This document shows positions 46,078 to 57,951 of a stretch of DNA of 64,000 bases, piece after piece; position 1 is the stretch's first letter, and every line of letters begins with the position of its first letter. The notes beneath the pieces are model-generated. The model saw nothing but the letters and a program-made list of their open reading frames with translations. It made no database searches and was not told the origin of the DNA. Source of the DNA: Sialis fuliginosa. Lineage: Eukaryota > Arthropoda > Insecta > Megaloptera > Sialidae. The translations under genes were made by a program, and so were the position numbers. The stretch is from NCBI GenBank assembly GCA_961205875.1, contig OY540815.1:20831638-20895637 (forward strand), given 5' to 3'.

Positions 46078-46140
46078 AAACATCTGTCAAGTAAATGCAC
46101 AATGCTTCCTCGTATTAAATTCACCAAAGGTAGTTAATAC
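46078..46140. repeat. Dispersed repeat L fragment
   Basis: CATCTGTCAAGTAAATGCAC and CACCAAAGGTAGTTAATA match the 5' part of repeat L. Confidence 0.5.
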
Positions 46141-47314
46141 AGTATTTTATACAATTTAATAATTTGCCCGTGTGTAATATCTCTACATTTCCAGTTCTTC
46201 CAGCCCTGATTAAACTGTTGAATAGGGGAACGAGCTGCAATCGTATATATTCAGAGATATCGTACAGCTGCGTAGCCCCGTGCCAGCCACGTGTGCACAA
46301 CGTTTCGTCCCCCTTCACAGTGTCTACCTGTATAGCACCGGTGCGCACTATACTTTTTGTACAATCCTACAAGAACATGCACCTGGATTTGCAGCAGCAG
46401 GGGCTGACACCAGAAATAAGGGTGTCATTGAATATATATGAGCTAAACAAAATTAACAGAATTCAAAAAAGATATTGAAAATCGAAATATACCCATTTAA
46501 TTTTTTTATACGAGATACGACCGCTACGAAGTTTAAATTTCTACGAGATAAAACTTTAATAAGCCGAGAGTTCGATCCTTGAGGTCCACACAACCAGCAT
46601 CCCAACATAGTATGACTATAAATACTTAAATTTGAATAATTTTAATATGTATATGAAAAATTTTAATGGAATTTGTCAGAAATAAAACCTTTGTATTGTA
46701 AATATTAATTTTCTTATATCCTAATGTCAATAATATAACTATGTTTACACCCTCTTTTACCATCGGAGGGGTAGAATTTCGAAAAATCCTTTTTTTAGAT
46801 CATATTCATGTCAATAGCATTTTTTATTAACGAGATTTCGTGCACGTAAAAAATGACACGCACGTAAGTACATATTATACCATTTTTTGACATGTTAGAA
46901 CACATATCACCAGGTATTAACAATTTGTAGGGGAGTCATGCCCAAAAACACAACACGGGAGTATTTGTTTGAAATTTATAATATTTTTAATTAAACGCAT
47001 TAATTTTCTGCATGGGCGCGCGAGTGTTTCACGCATTAGTCACACTGGCATGATTAAATTAATAGTTTCAGTTCGTATGTGGACAGTGGCACGCGCCGCT
47101 GTGCAGGTAAGCGTGCCATGCGCTACCGCACAGGTAAAATATATATTGTCGCTAAAGATTGCGGTATGTATGTCTGTGTGACGCTACCCTTTCATGTTTA
47201 GTCTAGCGAAACTCTTATTAATTATTTAATTTATCGAAATAATAGAAATATTGATATCAATTGTAATCGAACACAAAAGCACTGATGTAAAAATATTAAA
47301 AATTTTCAGGTTAT
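46141..47314. other. Spacer with two GC-richer patches
   Basis: 46165-46440 and 46995-47130 are near 50 percent GC. The first holds frames on both strands (104 codons plus, 75 codons minus), neither convincing. The second contains CTGTGCAG|GTAAGC, a strong donor-like site on the plus strand, but I cannot define an acceptor. They could be exons, promoter DNA or transposon pieces. Confidence 0.25.
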
Positions 47315-47782
47315 AAGATACTGACACCAGTTATGGCCGCTATAATGTAATTATCATGATATCATGTTACTAATAAAACAAGTAACTCTTTATTTAATCA
47401 ATTTAATTACCAAAGTCCGCAAATATACTTTATTTTTTAAATTATAGCCTTTTATTTTGTTTATGTTTTTTTCTCCAGTAATGGATAAAGTAAAACCAGT
47501 AATGAGAACGCAGTGATGGACACTTACTAATGATAAGTACTACGACACAAAAGATATAAATAAAAGAAAGAATCGTCAAATTTGAAACAATGTAAAACAG
47601 TTGAAATGTCCACCATTTTGACATCTTTTGGCCGATTGTCATCAAATCACGCTGTAAGACAGTTAAATGTATATAGATTAATATTCATAAATGATAGTAT
47701 CAACAAATATTTCTAATTAAGTACATTTAATTAAAAAATAGCCATTACTGGGGTCACATCCAAGACTGGTGCCAGTACCTTA
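47315..47782. mobile_element. AGGTACTGGCACCAG family, copy 7 (reverse)
   Basis: It runs from AAGATACTGACACCAGTTATGG to AGACTGGTGCCAGTACCTT, with a deletion in the interior relative to longer copies. Confidence 0.65.
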
Positions 47783-48102
47783 TTATTAGATAGACGTATT
47801 TTGATCTTGTACTATCTACCTTCCTGTATATTAGTATAATTGTATTAATATTATTTGTATAGTCATTGTGGCAGCTGAACGACTCAAACCGAAGACTGAG
47901 TGTTAAATGTATGTATAGCCATATACATTATCTACATTTATATTCATGCAAATATCACCACACGTGCCCGAAAACAAAATTAACATATCTGATAGACGTG
48001 TGTGTATGCGTGCCATATGCGAGTGCTGGTAAATAAATGCCCATGTATGTAGATGTGCAATTTATATATAGGATGAGCAATAAGTAATCATATAACATAA
48101 TA

Positions 48103-48380
48103 AAAACAAACTTGTTTGTTTAAACGTCAAAATTTAATTAAGAAAAGGTAATCGCAAGCTTTCGATTCACAGAATCATCGTCAGGCTATTAATAAAATTT
48201 AAATTTGAGAACGATGAATATTATTGAGATAACGACATCGTTCTCAAATTTAAATTTTATTAATAGCCTGACGATGATTCTGTGAATCGAAAGCTTGCGA
48301 TTACCTTTTCTTAGTTAAATTTTGACGTTTAAATAAACAAGTTTGTGTTTATTTATATTTAACGTCACTACTATTATATT
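48103..48380. mobile_element. Palindromic Penelope-like insertion with 16-bp TSD
   Basis: Arms at about 48105-48216 and 48236-48345 are near-perfect inverted copies around a 19-bp centre. The 16-mer ATCATATAACATAATA lies immediately outside on both sides (48087-48102 and 48381-48396). Each arm carries CUGACGA, a stem GAUUC/GAAUC with loop UGU, and GAAA, which resembles a hammerhead core, but no acceptable stem III and cleavage triplet follow. Long duplications and inverted terminal copies fit Penelope-like retroelements. Confidence 0.6.
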
Positions 48381-48523
48381 ATCATATAACATAATATATA
48401 TTGTTCACTTTTGAATAGATATAAAATTATTGTATAATTATTTATCATAATTTAATTATTTTCATTTTTTTATGCGTCACAATTTTTCAGGGATATGTCG
48501 TCATATTATATTTTTATTAAATA

Positions 48524-48976
48524 GTAATACCTTAATATAACGAGCCACAATATAACGATTTCCTCGATTTAACAAATTTTTCGAAATCCCCTAGAGCTAA
48601 TGCAAAATATACCTTTATATTACGAATAAATTTGTCAACAACCTCTTTATAACGAATTTTTCGACACGTTAAATTTTTCGTAAGACAATCATTATTGCTT
48701 TTTTGCTGTTTGTCACTGTTGCTAGTTTTAAAGTTGCAATGGTTGAATAACAAAAAAGGTGTTCCTTAACCGTCGCAAAGAAACGAGAAATCATTAAGTA
48801 TGTAGACGAGAATCCTACAACGAAAAAAATATATAGACATCGCTACATTCTTACCTTGTTATAACGAATTGTAGACCAACCTAACCTTTATATAACAAAC
48901 CTCACTGTAACAAATTACTTGGTATAACGAATATTTTCTACTTCCTTTCAGTTTTGTTATATCGAGGTTGCACTAT
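48524..48976. mobile_element. pogo/Tigger-like remnant
   Basis: The right terminus, inverted, reads TAGTGCAACCTCGATATAAC, the characteristic pogo/Tigger-type end. The left terminus (TAGTAATACCTTAATATAAC) is its diverged partner. Several internal TATAACGAATTTTTCG phrases repeat the TIR theme. It encloses a broken transposase start at 48739-48861. TA flanks are compatible with the family. Confidence 0.6.
48739..48861 (+). pseudogene. Broken pogo/Tigger transposase N-terminus
   Basis: From ATG at 48739 the frame reads three residues, meets an in-frame TAA at 48748, then continues as QKRCSLTVAKKREIIKYVDE followed by NPTTKK. This matches the N-terminal helix-turn-helix pattern of CENP-B/pogo-type transposases (basic, then KREIIK, then an acidic-turn motif). 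The frame ends after about 38 codons, and the catalytic DDE domain and the rest are missing. It is clearly non-functional. Confidence 0.6.
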
Positions 48977-49109
48977 ATATATTTTTATTTTCTTTGCATT
49001 AATGTGAAATTTATATTTTTGTCACCAGTTATATTTGAATTCCAAAAAAGGACATTTTTATTATTTGTTTTTGAAATATATGGGGGAGTTACTTACTATA
49101 TATATAATC

Positions 49110-49430
49110 TTTAAAAATAAAAAGATATCTCAAGAACAACACATGTTACGTGAAAATTGTATAAAATCTTTTTTGTAGAGCATTCAATTTCAATTTTGGT
49201 TGTAAAATATCCTCTTACAAAGATTTATCTCAATTTGCTTTAAAAAATCGTGTTTTGTTTTTGTGCGTCTAAACTAATATTTTTTATTAAATGGTTAACC
49301 AATGCCAGGTAATTTATCTGAACACTATCGGTTTTTATTTAAATTGTTCAATAATTAACTACCTTTGGTGAATATAGCACGAGGAAGCACTGTGCATTTA
49401 CTTGGCAGATGTTTTTTTGCCAATTTTGTA
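49110..49430. mobile_element. Dispersed repeat L, inverted copy
   Basis: Reverse-oriented: AAAGATATCTCAAGAACAAC, ATGGTTAACCAATGCCAGGT, GCACGAGGAAGCACTGTGCA and CTTGGCAGATG match copy 44963-45735 inverted, with an internal deletion. Confidence 0.65.
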
Positions 49431-49846
49431 ATTATATTTACGTAGTCAAAGAGTTAAACAACAAAATTATAACAATTAAATATTTGTTTGTGGAATGAAT
49501 ATTCCTTATTTTTCATTCATCCTGTATTTTGCGGGTAAGGGTATGTGTAAGGGAACCGCCGACATAGCCCAGTGAAACCAGCACCATTGTGCGGGGGGCG
49601 ACAGATGGTCTACTCTTACACATATGTACATACATACATACACGTTACACATACACACGCAAACAATAATAGGCTGGATCACTCGATGTGCCGAACTTTG
49701 ATTTTTTTATCTCGACTGTATGCGGACACTTCAAGTAGATATAAATTAATAATCGAAACGAGAAATATGAAGTTCTACTGATAATATGTGTACTGTTCAA
49801 ATGCCAAAGTACAAAATTAAACATTTATTCGATAAAGTAATGAATA

Positions 49847-50735
49847 AGATACTGGCCAGGGGCGTAGATAGGGGGGGGAGGTAAGGTGATCAATCACCCC
49901 CCATGAGTCTACTTCATGAGAAAAGTCCAAGACATTTTTTTAAACTTTTCTAGTATGAAGAAAATAGTAAAAGTAAATAGGAAACAGGAAAAATTGGATA
50001 AATTAAGAGTAAAAAAATAAAAAAAAAGGTCTTCAGTTTTTGCTTTTTGCTTAATTTTTAATTGAATGACCTTTTTTTTAGTGTCTAACTATAATACATA
50101 AAACTATACCATCAAAAAAAAGGTCATTCATTTCAAAATTATAATAATCATTTTTTTTTAACTTTGCATATTTTGGGAGCTTCTCAGCCACCTCTTGCCT
50201 CAGGGCCCCCGACCTTCTAGTTACGGCCCTAATCATATCCCCCCTCTTCGCAAAAAGCTATCTACGCCACTGATACTGGCACCAGTCTTGGATTATACCC
50301 CAGTAATAGACTCTTCTTTAATTAAATGTACTAAATTAGAAATATTTGTTCATATTTGATTACTGTCATTACTGAACCATAATCTATAAACACTTAATAG
50401 TAAAGCAGCTTAATTTGATGACAGCCGGTCAATGGCTGTCAAAATGGTGAACATTTAAACTAATTATTAGTGTTAATCAATTTATTAATTATTATATTAT
50501 CATAGCATCTGCTTTACATTGTTTCAAATACGATTCTTTATTTTATAACATTGGTATCGTAGTACTTATTATTTTGTAATCGTGTCCATCACTGGGTGAC
50601 CATTACTGGTTTTACTTTATCCATTACTGGAGAAAAAATATAAACAAAATAAAAATCTATAATTAAAAAAATAAAATAAAGAGTTAGTTGTTTTATGAGT
50701 TCATTGGAATTACAAAAAAGAAGCCAGTACCTTAT
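49847..50735. mobile_element. AGGTACTGGCACCAG family, copy 8, split by a hAT element
   Basis: It starts AAGATACTGGC (49847), is interrupted by 49857-50272, resumes ATACTGGCACCAGTCTTGG and ends GCCAGTACCTTA. Removing the insert and one duplication restores the family terminus. Confidence 0.7.
49857..50272. mobile_element. hAT-like element, 416 bp, exact 8-bp duplication
   Basis: The ends CAGGGGCGTAGATAG and CTATCTACGCCACTG match except for one pair and are flanked by ATACTGGC on both sides (49849-49856 and 50273-50280). The interior holds an inverted AAAAAAAGGTC(A/T)TT feature at about 50024-50125 and CTAGTTACGGCCCTAA (about 50217-50231), apparently the end of another hAT-like unit. No transposase. 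Confidence 0.85.
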
Positions 50736-51115
50736 ACTAAAGTAAAAGTATCACATAAAACATTCAGTGGTGATTCATTGTATAAACTTTATAGAGACCT
50801 TTGAATTGTATATGTTTAAAGGAATTCCCTTTAAAGAAAGGTGACGTCACTTGTAGACGTAGCAGCTGTGTTTACAAGTCGGCCGAAGGAAACCACCTTG
50901 AGTCTGACATACCCCCTTCAGTTGTTTGGGGTTCCTTGACCTTCCCTACACCTTAGCCAACTTCTGCTTCCGACATGCAAGACACATGTCTCAAGGGATG
51001 GAAAATGTATTTTTATTACAATGTAATACCGAATTAATACTATAATACTTTAACCTCGGGTTGCATAAAGCAAAATTAACCACAATTAGTTAATCATAAA
51101 CTTTGATTGTTTTAT
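50736..51115. other. Spacer with a GC-richer patch
   Basis: 50840-51000 is moderately GC-rich (AAGTCGGCCGAAGGAAACCA, GTTCCTTGACCTTCCCTAC), without a supportable frame or splice sites. Confidence 0.3.
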
Positions 51116-51750
51116 TATATCTCAAACCGTTCTCGAGATACACCTTCTCAAAGTTTTAGTTTTTTCAAAATTTTGGAGAAAAAAAGCCGTAACTTTTGAA
51201 CGGGTGGTCGGAATTGATTTTAGTTGACGGATTTGAAATCAGCGTGTCAGAATCTATATAATGACATGTATAATACTTTAAAATCCGACAAAAAAATTTT
51301 GGTCAAAAATCGACATTTTTTTAAGGTATACCCCTTTGAATTTTTTCGATTTTTCACGAAATTTTTTTTTCCGAGTTTTAAGGTATTATACATGTCATTA
51401 TATAGATTTTGACACGCTGATTCCAAATCCGTCAACTAAAATAAATTCCGATCACCCGTTCAAAAGTTATGGCCTTTTTTCTCCAAAAATTTGAAAAAAC
51501 TAAAACTTTGAGAGGCTATATCTCGAGAACGGTTTGAGATACAGACCTGCGGTTTGAAACAAACAACTTTTCATGCCATTTTCTATACAATAAACATACT
51601 TTTAACGAAATAAAAAATTCTAAATTTTTTAGTGAAATTTCCTGCAGTGAACTTCAACTCATCATACAAATATCGACTAAAATACAAGAAAATAAGACGT
51701 CGAATCATTTAGCTACTATATAAATATATAAGAATTAATATTAAATGCTA
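51116..51750. repeat. Large foldback element, copy 3 (left arm shortened)
   Basis: The left arm survives from CTCAAACCGTTCTCGAGATA (about 51120) and pairs with about 51320-51545. The right arm is complete to ATATTAAATGCTATTTTTGA. Mirrored 62-codon frames occur again on both strands (51224-51412 and 51247-51435). Confidence 0.75.
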
Positions 51751-52180
51751 TTTTTGACTTTTAGTTAAAAACCGACACACACAGAATAAAATTGAGAAAA
51801 TTATTTATTATTGAGAATATTGTTTTAAATACTTTTCTAAATAATTTCTCCAGCCCTGCAGCTGTAATAAAAACACACGAGGGCGCCTAATTCCTTTCCA
51901 GATACGAATATTTATTGTAATGGCAGCTGTTCACAATCTTAACTAGCTGAGACAGTGCTGTAAGGACAACCAAGTGACGTAACCTACTTACGTAAGTACA
52001 GGTATATGTAGACAGGGGTGTAATCTTGTAACATAAGATAAGATCAAGACACAGGTACTATTATGTGATTTGTTTGGTAAATATAAACAAATATTTAGGG
52101 TAAATTTTAATTCGTATTTTTTATATATTTTTTATTTATATTTTTTTTCTTATAATAATCCACAGTTTTTATAAACAGTT
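51751..52180. other. AT-rich spacer
   Basis: No supported feature. A short GC-richer strip is at 51850-52000. Confidence 0.3.
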
Positions 52181-52702
52181 AAGGTACTGGTACCAGTCTT
52201 AAATATGACCCCAGTAATGGCTATTTTTTAATTAAATGTATTAAATTAGAAATATTTGTTGATATTTGATTATTACCATTTCTGAATATTAATCTATATA
52301 CATTTAACTGTCTTACAGCGTGATTTGATGACAATCGGCCAGTAGGTGTTAAAATGGTGGACATTTAAACTAATTATTAGTATTATTTATTCATTTATTA
52401 TTATATTATTTTCATTTATATATTTTGTGTCGTAGTACTTATCATTTTGTAATCATTAGTAAGTGCCCATCACTGCGTGCACATTACTGGTTCTACTTTA
52501 TCCATTACTGGAGAAAAAACATAAACAGAATAAAAGGCTATAATTAAAAAAAAAAAACTATATTTGCTGATTAAATTGATTAAATAAAGAGTTATTGTTT
52601 TATTAGTAACATGAATTGATGAGAATTACAAAAAAGAAGCCCGTCAATCATAAAAACAGTAAACCTTGCTCTTATAGCGGCCATAACTGGTGCCAGTACC
52701 TT
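52181..52702. mobile_element. AGGTACTGGCACCAG family, copy 9
   Basis: It runs from AAGGTACTGGTACCAGTCTT to CATAACTGGTGCCAGTACCTTA. It is one of the cleanest copies and a good reference for the family; both TIRs and all interior landmarks are present. Confidence 0.75.
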
Positions 52703-52917
52703 ACTAGTAAGTAGATTTTCAAACAGTTGATTACACTCAAATGAATATAGGAACAGATATTATTTTATGAATTTATTTAATAATATTTTATAAATTGTTT
52801 GAGGCTGGTTTTATCGATGTAAATAATTAAATTTGAGAATATGCATAAAATAAGAAAAAAATGTTTTTGATAAAAAATGTCGAGTATGTTATTATCTATA
52901 ATTTATTCCCCATACAT

Positions 52918-54105
52918 TTTTTCCAACATTTATGATTTAGCCAGAAAGAAATGTTTTATGTAATTATTTAGATTTATCTACACTGTTCACTCTCAGTATT
53001 ACGTATAAGAAAGTCCCATGGTACCTACGGCAAACACACACACTGTTCAATCTCTGTAATACGTATAAGAAAGTCCCATGACACTCACGGCAGATATTTC
53101 TCCTCTGTTATGAACCATTTGAATTATAATACATTTTTTTTTCAAAAATTCGTTCTTACGAAAAAATGAATAGAACATAAATTATAGATTATTATTATTG
53201 ACAATGAAAAAAACATTCGAGTATCTTCATTTAAAACGATCGATGGCCATCTTAAATGAAAATACATACCAGCATTATAGGGAATTCCTATCGTTCATTA
53301 CTATCATCACACATCACGTATATAGTATATATAAAATCATTCACCTACGGGGGGTGCACGGGTCTAAGGGGTACCCCTCACTCCTCTGACAATGGCAGCT
53401 GGCGGTGTAAAGCAGGTGCGAACCGCGGACCCTCGACTAGAAATCGACAGACGGACGGATTTCCCCTTTGTCTCGTATGTGAGTGTATGAGTGTACATAG
53501 CGGTACTTGGAGTTATTTCAGACGAACGGTTTTAGATATAGGTACTATTATTGTCCGAGTTTTCGTTTGAACATATTTGAAAAATGTTGTTCCGAGAAAA
53601 AAATGGGAACAAATTAAACACGCACTATTTTAAATAAAAAAACACTGAATAAGCTATTATAGCATTTGTAAACAATATTAAACAGTATGTTTTCTGTTTT
53701 AGTAATAGTTAATATAAAAATATTGAAAACGATCTTTCAACCGGATACGGATGTTTGTTTACCTACGTCGATTTTTGAATTTTTCGAATTGCTCTAAAAC
53801 AGCGCGTAATAGAGAAAAATGGTCAAGTTAAAAATTGTAGGTAATATACATATAATTTATGTTCTATTCATTTTTTCGTAAAAACGAATTTTTGAAAAAA
53901 AAATTATTATAATTCAAATGGTTCATAACATGAGTGTCATGGGACTTTCTTATACGTATTACAGAGATTGAACAGTGTGTGTGTTTGCCGTAGGTACCAT
54001 GGGACTTTCTTATACGTAATACTGAGAGTGAACAGTGTAGGTAAATCTAAATAATTACATAAAACAATTCTTTCTGACTAAATCATAAATGTTGGAAAAA
54101 AACAT
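52918..54105. repeat. Long inverted repeat, arms about 260 bp
   Basis: About 52918-53187 and 53851-54105 are inverted matches. Each arm contains two copies of TACGTATAAGAAAGTCCCATG and a TACCTACGGCAAACACACAC stretch. The 660-bp centre includes a GC-rich piece (53345-53470) with no supported gene. A further partial arm unit (TATAAGAAAGTCCCGTGG) follows at 54269. It could form a long hairpin RNA if transcribed. Confidence 0.75.
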
Positions 54106-54243
54106 TTTTTTCTTATTTCAAAAATAATTCAAAAATCCAAAAATTTACGATGGAGAGAATAATATTACCTATATTATTAATTTTGTTCTATCTTGTTAGT
54201 TTGTTAGAAATATTTTAATAAACAAAAAATCACGTATACAATT

Positions 54244-54268
54244 CACTGTTAGGTTAGGTTAGGTTAGG
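54244..54268. repeat. Short TTAGG tandem
   Basis: About four and a half copies of TTAGG, the common arthropod telomere unit. It is too short to be more than an interstitial run or chance microsatellite. Confidence 0.5.
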
Positions 54269-54429
54269 TATAAGAAAGTCCCGTGGTTCCCAAGGCAGAT
54301 ATTTTTATTTCATCACCTATCTTTTCCAAATACAAAAATCGATCGTCTGTAACAACATTATTTATAACCTAATACGTATAAACGCGTGCTGCCGGATTAT
54401 TAAGGGTTCATTGCGAGTGTGTATGTGTA

Positions 54430-54458
54430 TGGTGTGTGTGTGTGTGTGTGTGTGTGCA
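54430..54458. repeat. TG microsatellite
   Basis: A GGTGTGTGTGTGTGTGTGTG tract in a GC-richer neighbourhood. No other function visible. Confidence 0.8.
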
Positions 54459-55640
54459 CGCGTGTTTGAGAGTATTGTGATACATTCTGTTGCTATAGAG
54501 AACGATTAGGGTCGAAGGTATGCATGTATGTAGTTACAACTGCCCTAAGTTGTTTTGTCTGTCTGTTACTTGTAAGAGTTTTCTAATAAAGGTATAGGGT
54601 AGTTATTTATTATAATGTATATACCTAGATATTAGAAAGTCAGTCTGTGTTTCCAGCTTGGTATACATCATAGAATTTTGATTGGTCCATTTGGAGAGTT
54701 TCATGGTTTTTACGATATAACTGCGAGTGTAACATTACTCTAATTTTTAATAGTCCTATGGGAGCATCAAATTAATTTATAATTTTTAACGCATGGATAA
54801 AAATATCTTTTTACCATTTAGATTGAGTAATACTTCCCTCACTCTTATATTTTTACTATAACCGATATAGTTAAACCGTTTTAAGCAATGCTGTTTACAC
54901 ATACGAGAATAAATGACGTCAGCTGGAATTATATTTCCGATTTGAAATACGCTATACGTTCGATGGCATACCAACAAGAAATCCTAAAAATACTTTGTCT
55001 CCTCTACGCTTTCTTTTGTTTTCAATCTCTTCGTCTTAGGTGTTTTAACCATGTTTTAACTGACGATGTTTTTCAAATGTTAATGCGAAGTGCATTACGA
55101 TGAAATCCCTATACCCCATAGATACTTCTATTTTTTAGGGTTGGCTAAGTAGATATAACTATGTCCATACAGCTTACACGCGTTTTTATTTTTGCTCTAT
55201 TCCGGTTTAGTTATGTTTTTCCCGTAGACCAAGAGGAATAGCATAACTAAACCTGATTAGTTATATGTCAAGTGTAAAGCGCTATCTACACAAACGTTTA
55301 CACCCGGTTTTATTACATCGGTTATAGTAAAACTAAAACGCTGTGTAAACGTATTTTACAACTAAGGATAGCGTTGGGTTGATTAAAAAAACTTTCAATT
55401 GTCATTTATGTTATACTCTGGAGTATTTTTATACAATCTATCAGATCGGTGATATGTGATGTGGTATGCGGTCTGTAACAAAACCAATATAGTTTGGAAT
55501 GTTGGCACACAATTCCGAACACAAGAATGACAATAAATAAGGAAAAAGCGAAAAGCACAGCTATTACTGAGTCTGAATTAAGTCATAACCATATAACATT
55601 TTATGTCGTAACTGATAACTTTATTTACAGTTAAGCCATT
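54459..55640. other. Non-genic stretch
   Basis: Several short inverted phrases occur (AACCGATATAGTTAAACCG at about 54860 and CGGTTATAGTAAAACTAAA at about 55318), which hint at a decayed TIR element of about 480 bp (54850-55340). No gene is supported. Confidence 0.3.
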
Positions 55641-55659
55641 TATTTTTATCACTGAATCT

Positions 55660-56578
55660 ATACGCTGGCCGGATCCGGCCCCCGATTTAATTTTTAATTT
55701 GGACCATTTTTTAAATTAAGATATTTAGTATACTTGTTTTAAATTTAGACAAATTATTTTTTTATGAAATGAAACAACAGTTTATAGATTTTGTTTTTAT
55801 TAGGTATAAATTATCATAAACTACACAAAAATCAACAAAACGTGAGATCGGAGTTTTGTTTCAATTTAGCCAACCGGTATTGTAAATTAGACCACGGGGT
55901 TGCTAATTTGGACTTTAATAGAATCTTAACTAAACATAATATATATTTAGGTATGAATTACATACTATCAAACTATTATTTATCATATAAGTATTAAAAT
56001 AAAAAACTATAAGTGAATACATTAATTCAATTCAATTATTCAAGAAAGACAATCATCACATAGTGTCAGGATTATTGGTACAAGTCTTATGATTCCATAA
56101 CATAACTAACATAACATAACCTATCAAAGCCGTCAATCAATCTATGAGAGTTAATTGTTGACAAATTGCTGCTGCAAACTATAAATTAAAAACACTCTAT
56201 GCTTACCTTTGTACTAACTACACACTTAGCACGAATCACTCAAAATTACATCAAAAATCACTTATTTACATTTGCGGAAACAAAACACTAACATTCAACT
56301 TGTCAAGGAAAACAATACATATATGCTATGAAGTTAGGCGCCTATCGCTCGGTATTGCCATTTAAGAAATTAGAAAACTACTTTTCGAGATATACATAAG
56401 TATGGTCTAATTTAGCGAGAGGGTCCAATATACCATATTTTTATACAATTTAATTGATTTGATGTGCACATATAATATGTATACATGTAAATTTTAACAA
56501 TGCAATTATGCATATATTTTTATCGGGTTTATACAAAATTCAATCCGACCCGTTTCTCGAAAAGTTTGGTGACCCCTG
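55660..56578. mobile_element. Decayed hAT-like element
   Basis: The right end AAAAGTTTGGTGACCCCTG is the inverted form of the widespread CAGGGGTCACCAAACTT hAT terminus. Left-side GGCCGGATCCGGCCCCCGA at about 55668 is the usual subterminal phrase, but the left TIR is lost. The interior contains an unrelated insertion-like AT-rich block. Confidence 0.45.
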
Positions 56579-57600
56579 CTTTAAAAGATACATATGAAGG
56601 TATCTGAAACTGACTGACTTTAACATTTAAAAAAATGTTTTTATAATAAAAGTAAAATCATTGAAACATTTGAATAACTTTTGATAATCTATCAACAAGT
56701 AAACTTGCAAAGTTGTATGTAGTACAATTAAAGCAGTACAGAGCATTAAGTGGTTATCCGCTCGAACTAGTTATAAAGGGTTGATTATGACGTAATAGAC
56801 ATGCAGAGGGTGTGAAGCAGATGTCGAAATAAAGATCACATGATTGATATTTACTCTGTTATTGTGCATGATATCGCTTGTTATCATTAAACGAAATATT
56901 AAAATAGAAACTAAAAATAATATATGCTCACACAAAAAAATGTACAGATATCATTTTTGAGTTATGAATGTAGTTTCATTTAAAATAAATTTTACAAAAT
57001 TGTAATTTAACAAAAACGATTTCTACAAAAAAAATGATTAAAAAAAAAACGTCAAGTTACTTTTTCCAATAAAAAAATGTATTTTTCAATACGCGCATCA
57101 AAAACATTGATATTTCTATATACATACCTATAAATTGTGTGGATTGATACATTAAAATTAATTAAAACCCCTTAACTAATCAAGTTCTCTGGTACCAAAA
57201 TTAACAACTCGTCAGTACTTTTAGTACTTGGTTGTGATAAATATATTCACAATAATAATAAATATAATCAAATCAATTTCATATTAATCTTCTGTACCCC
57301 TTATGGGAACAAAATAAAACGATTAATCAAACAACTATGAAACCAAAATTACCAAAATGGATAAATTAAATTACCCTAAAACCTAGCGGAGTACTGTAAT
57401 TCAGTTTGCATCACATTTATTATTATTATTATTATTATGAAAATTGCATGGGTTCCCAATTACCCATTATCACTCTATAGCAAGAACACCATATGGACAT
57501 TCTATAAAAATACAGGGGTGAATCTGAGAATATACAATAATATTTTCATTTAACGATATACCGGGATCTATCCACAGATTTCAATCAATATTTACTAAAA
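56579..57600. other. AT-rich spacer
   Basis: An ATTATTATTATT tract at about 57418-57437; nothing else supported. Confidence 0.3.
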
Positions 57601-57835
57601 TAAAGTAGTGGCAAAGATCCCAGTAATGGCAAATTTTTAATTATATGTACTGAATTAGAAATATTTGTCGATATTTGGTTACTCATTTCTGAATATTAAT
57701 CTATATACATTTAACTGTCTTACACCGTGATTTGATGACAATCGGCCAATAAGTGTCAAAATGGTGGACATTTAAACTAATTATTAGTATAATTTATTTA
57801 TTAATTATTATATTATCATAGTAATTACTTTACTT
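57601..57835. mobile_element. AGGTACTGGCACCAG family, copy 10 (5' half)
   Basis: AAAGTAGTGGCAAAGATCCC through TTTAAACTAATTATTAGTAT. It breaks into hAT-like sequence at about 57836. Confidence 0.6.
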
Positions 57836-57837
57836 TT

Positions 57838-57951
57838 ACATTTCTATTTACCAATAATTAGTTAGTATCTAAAGACCTTCTTTGTTTTTCTGTCAGGAAG
57901 GGATCCCTGAAAAATAATTATTCAAAAGAACAAAAGTTTAAAAACCGCTGC
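57838..57951. mobile_element. Fragment of the CAGCGGTTCTTAAA hAT-like family
   Basis: ACATTTCTATTTACCAATAA through AAAAACCGCTG matches the corresponding part of 982-1239, including the ACCTTCTTTGTTTTTCT phrase. Confidence 0.5.

Noticed and set aside
46121..46478. Frames of 75 (minus) and 104 (plus) codons in a GC-richer patch
   Set aside because: Neither has splice support or recognisable motifs; openness is expected from the higher GC content.
54244..54268. TTAGG run as a telomere or chromosome end
   Set aside because: Only four to five units inside ordinary repeat-rich DNA with sequence continuing on both sides.
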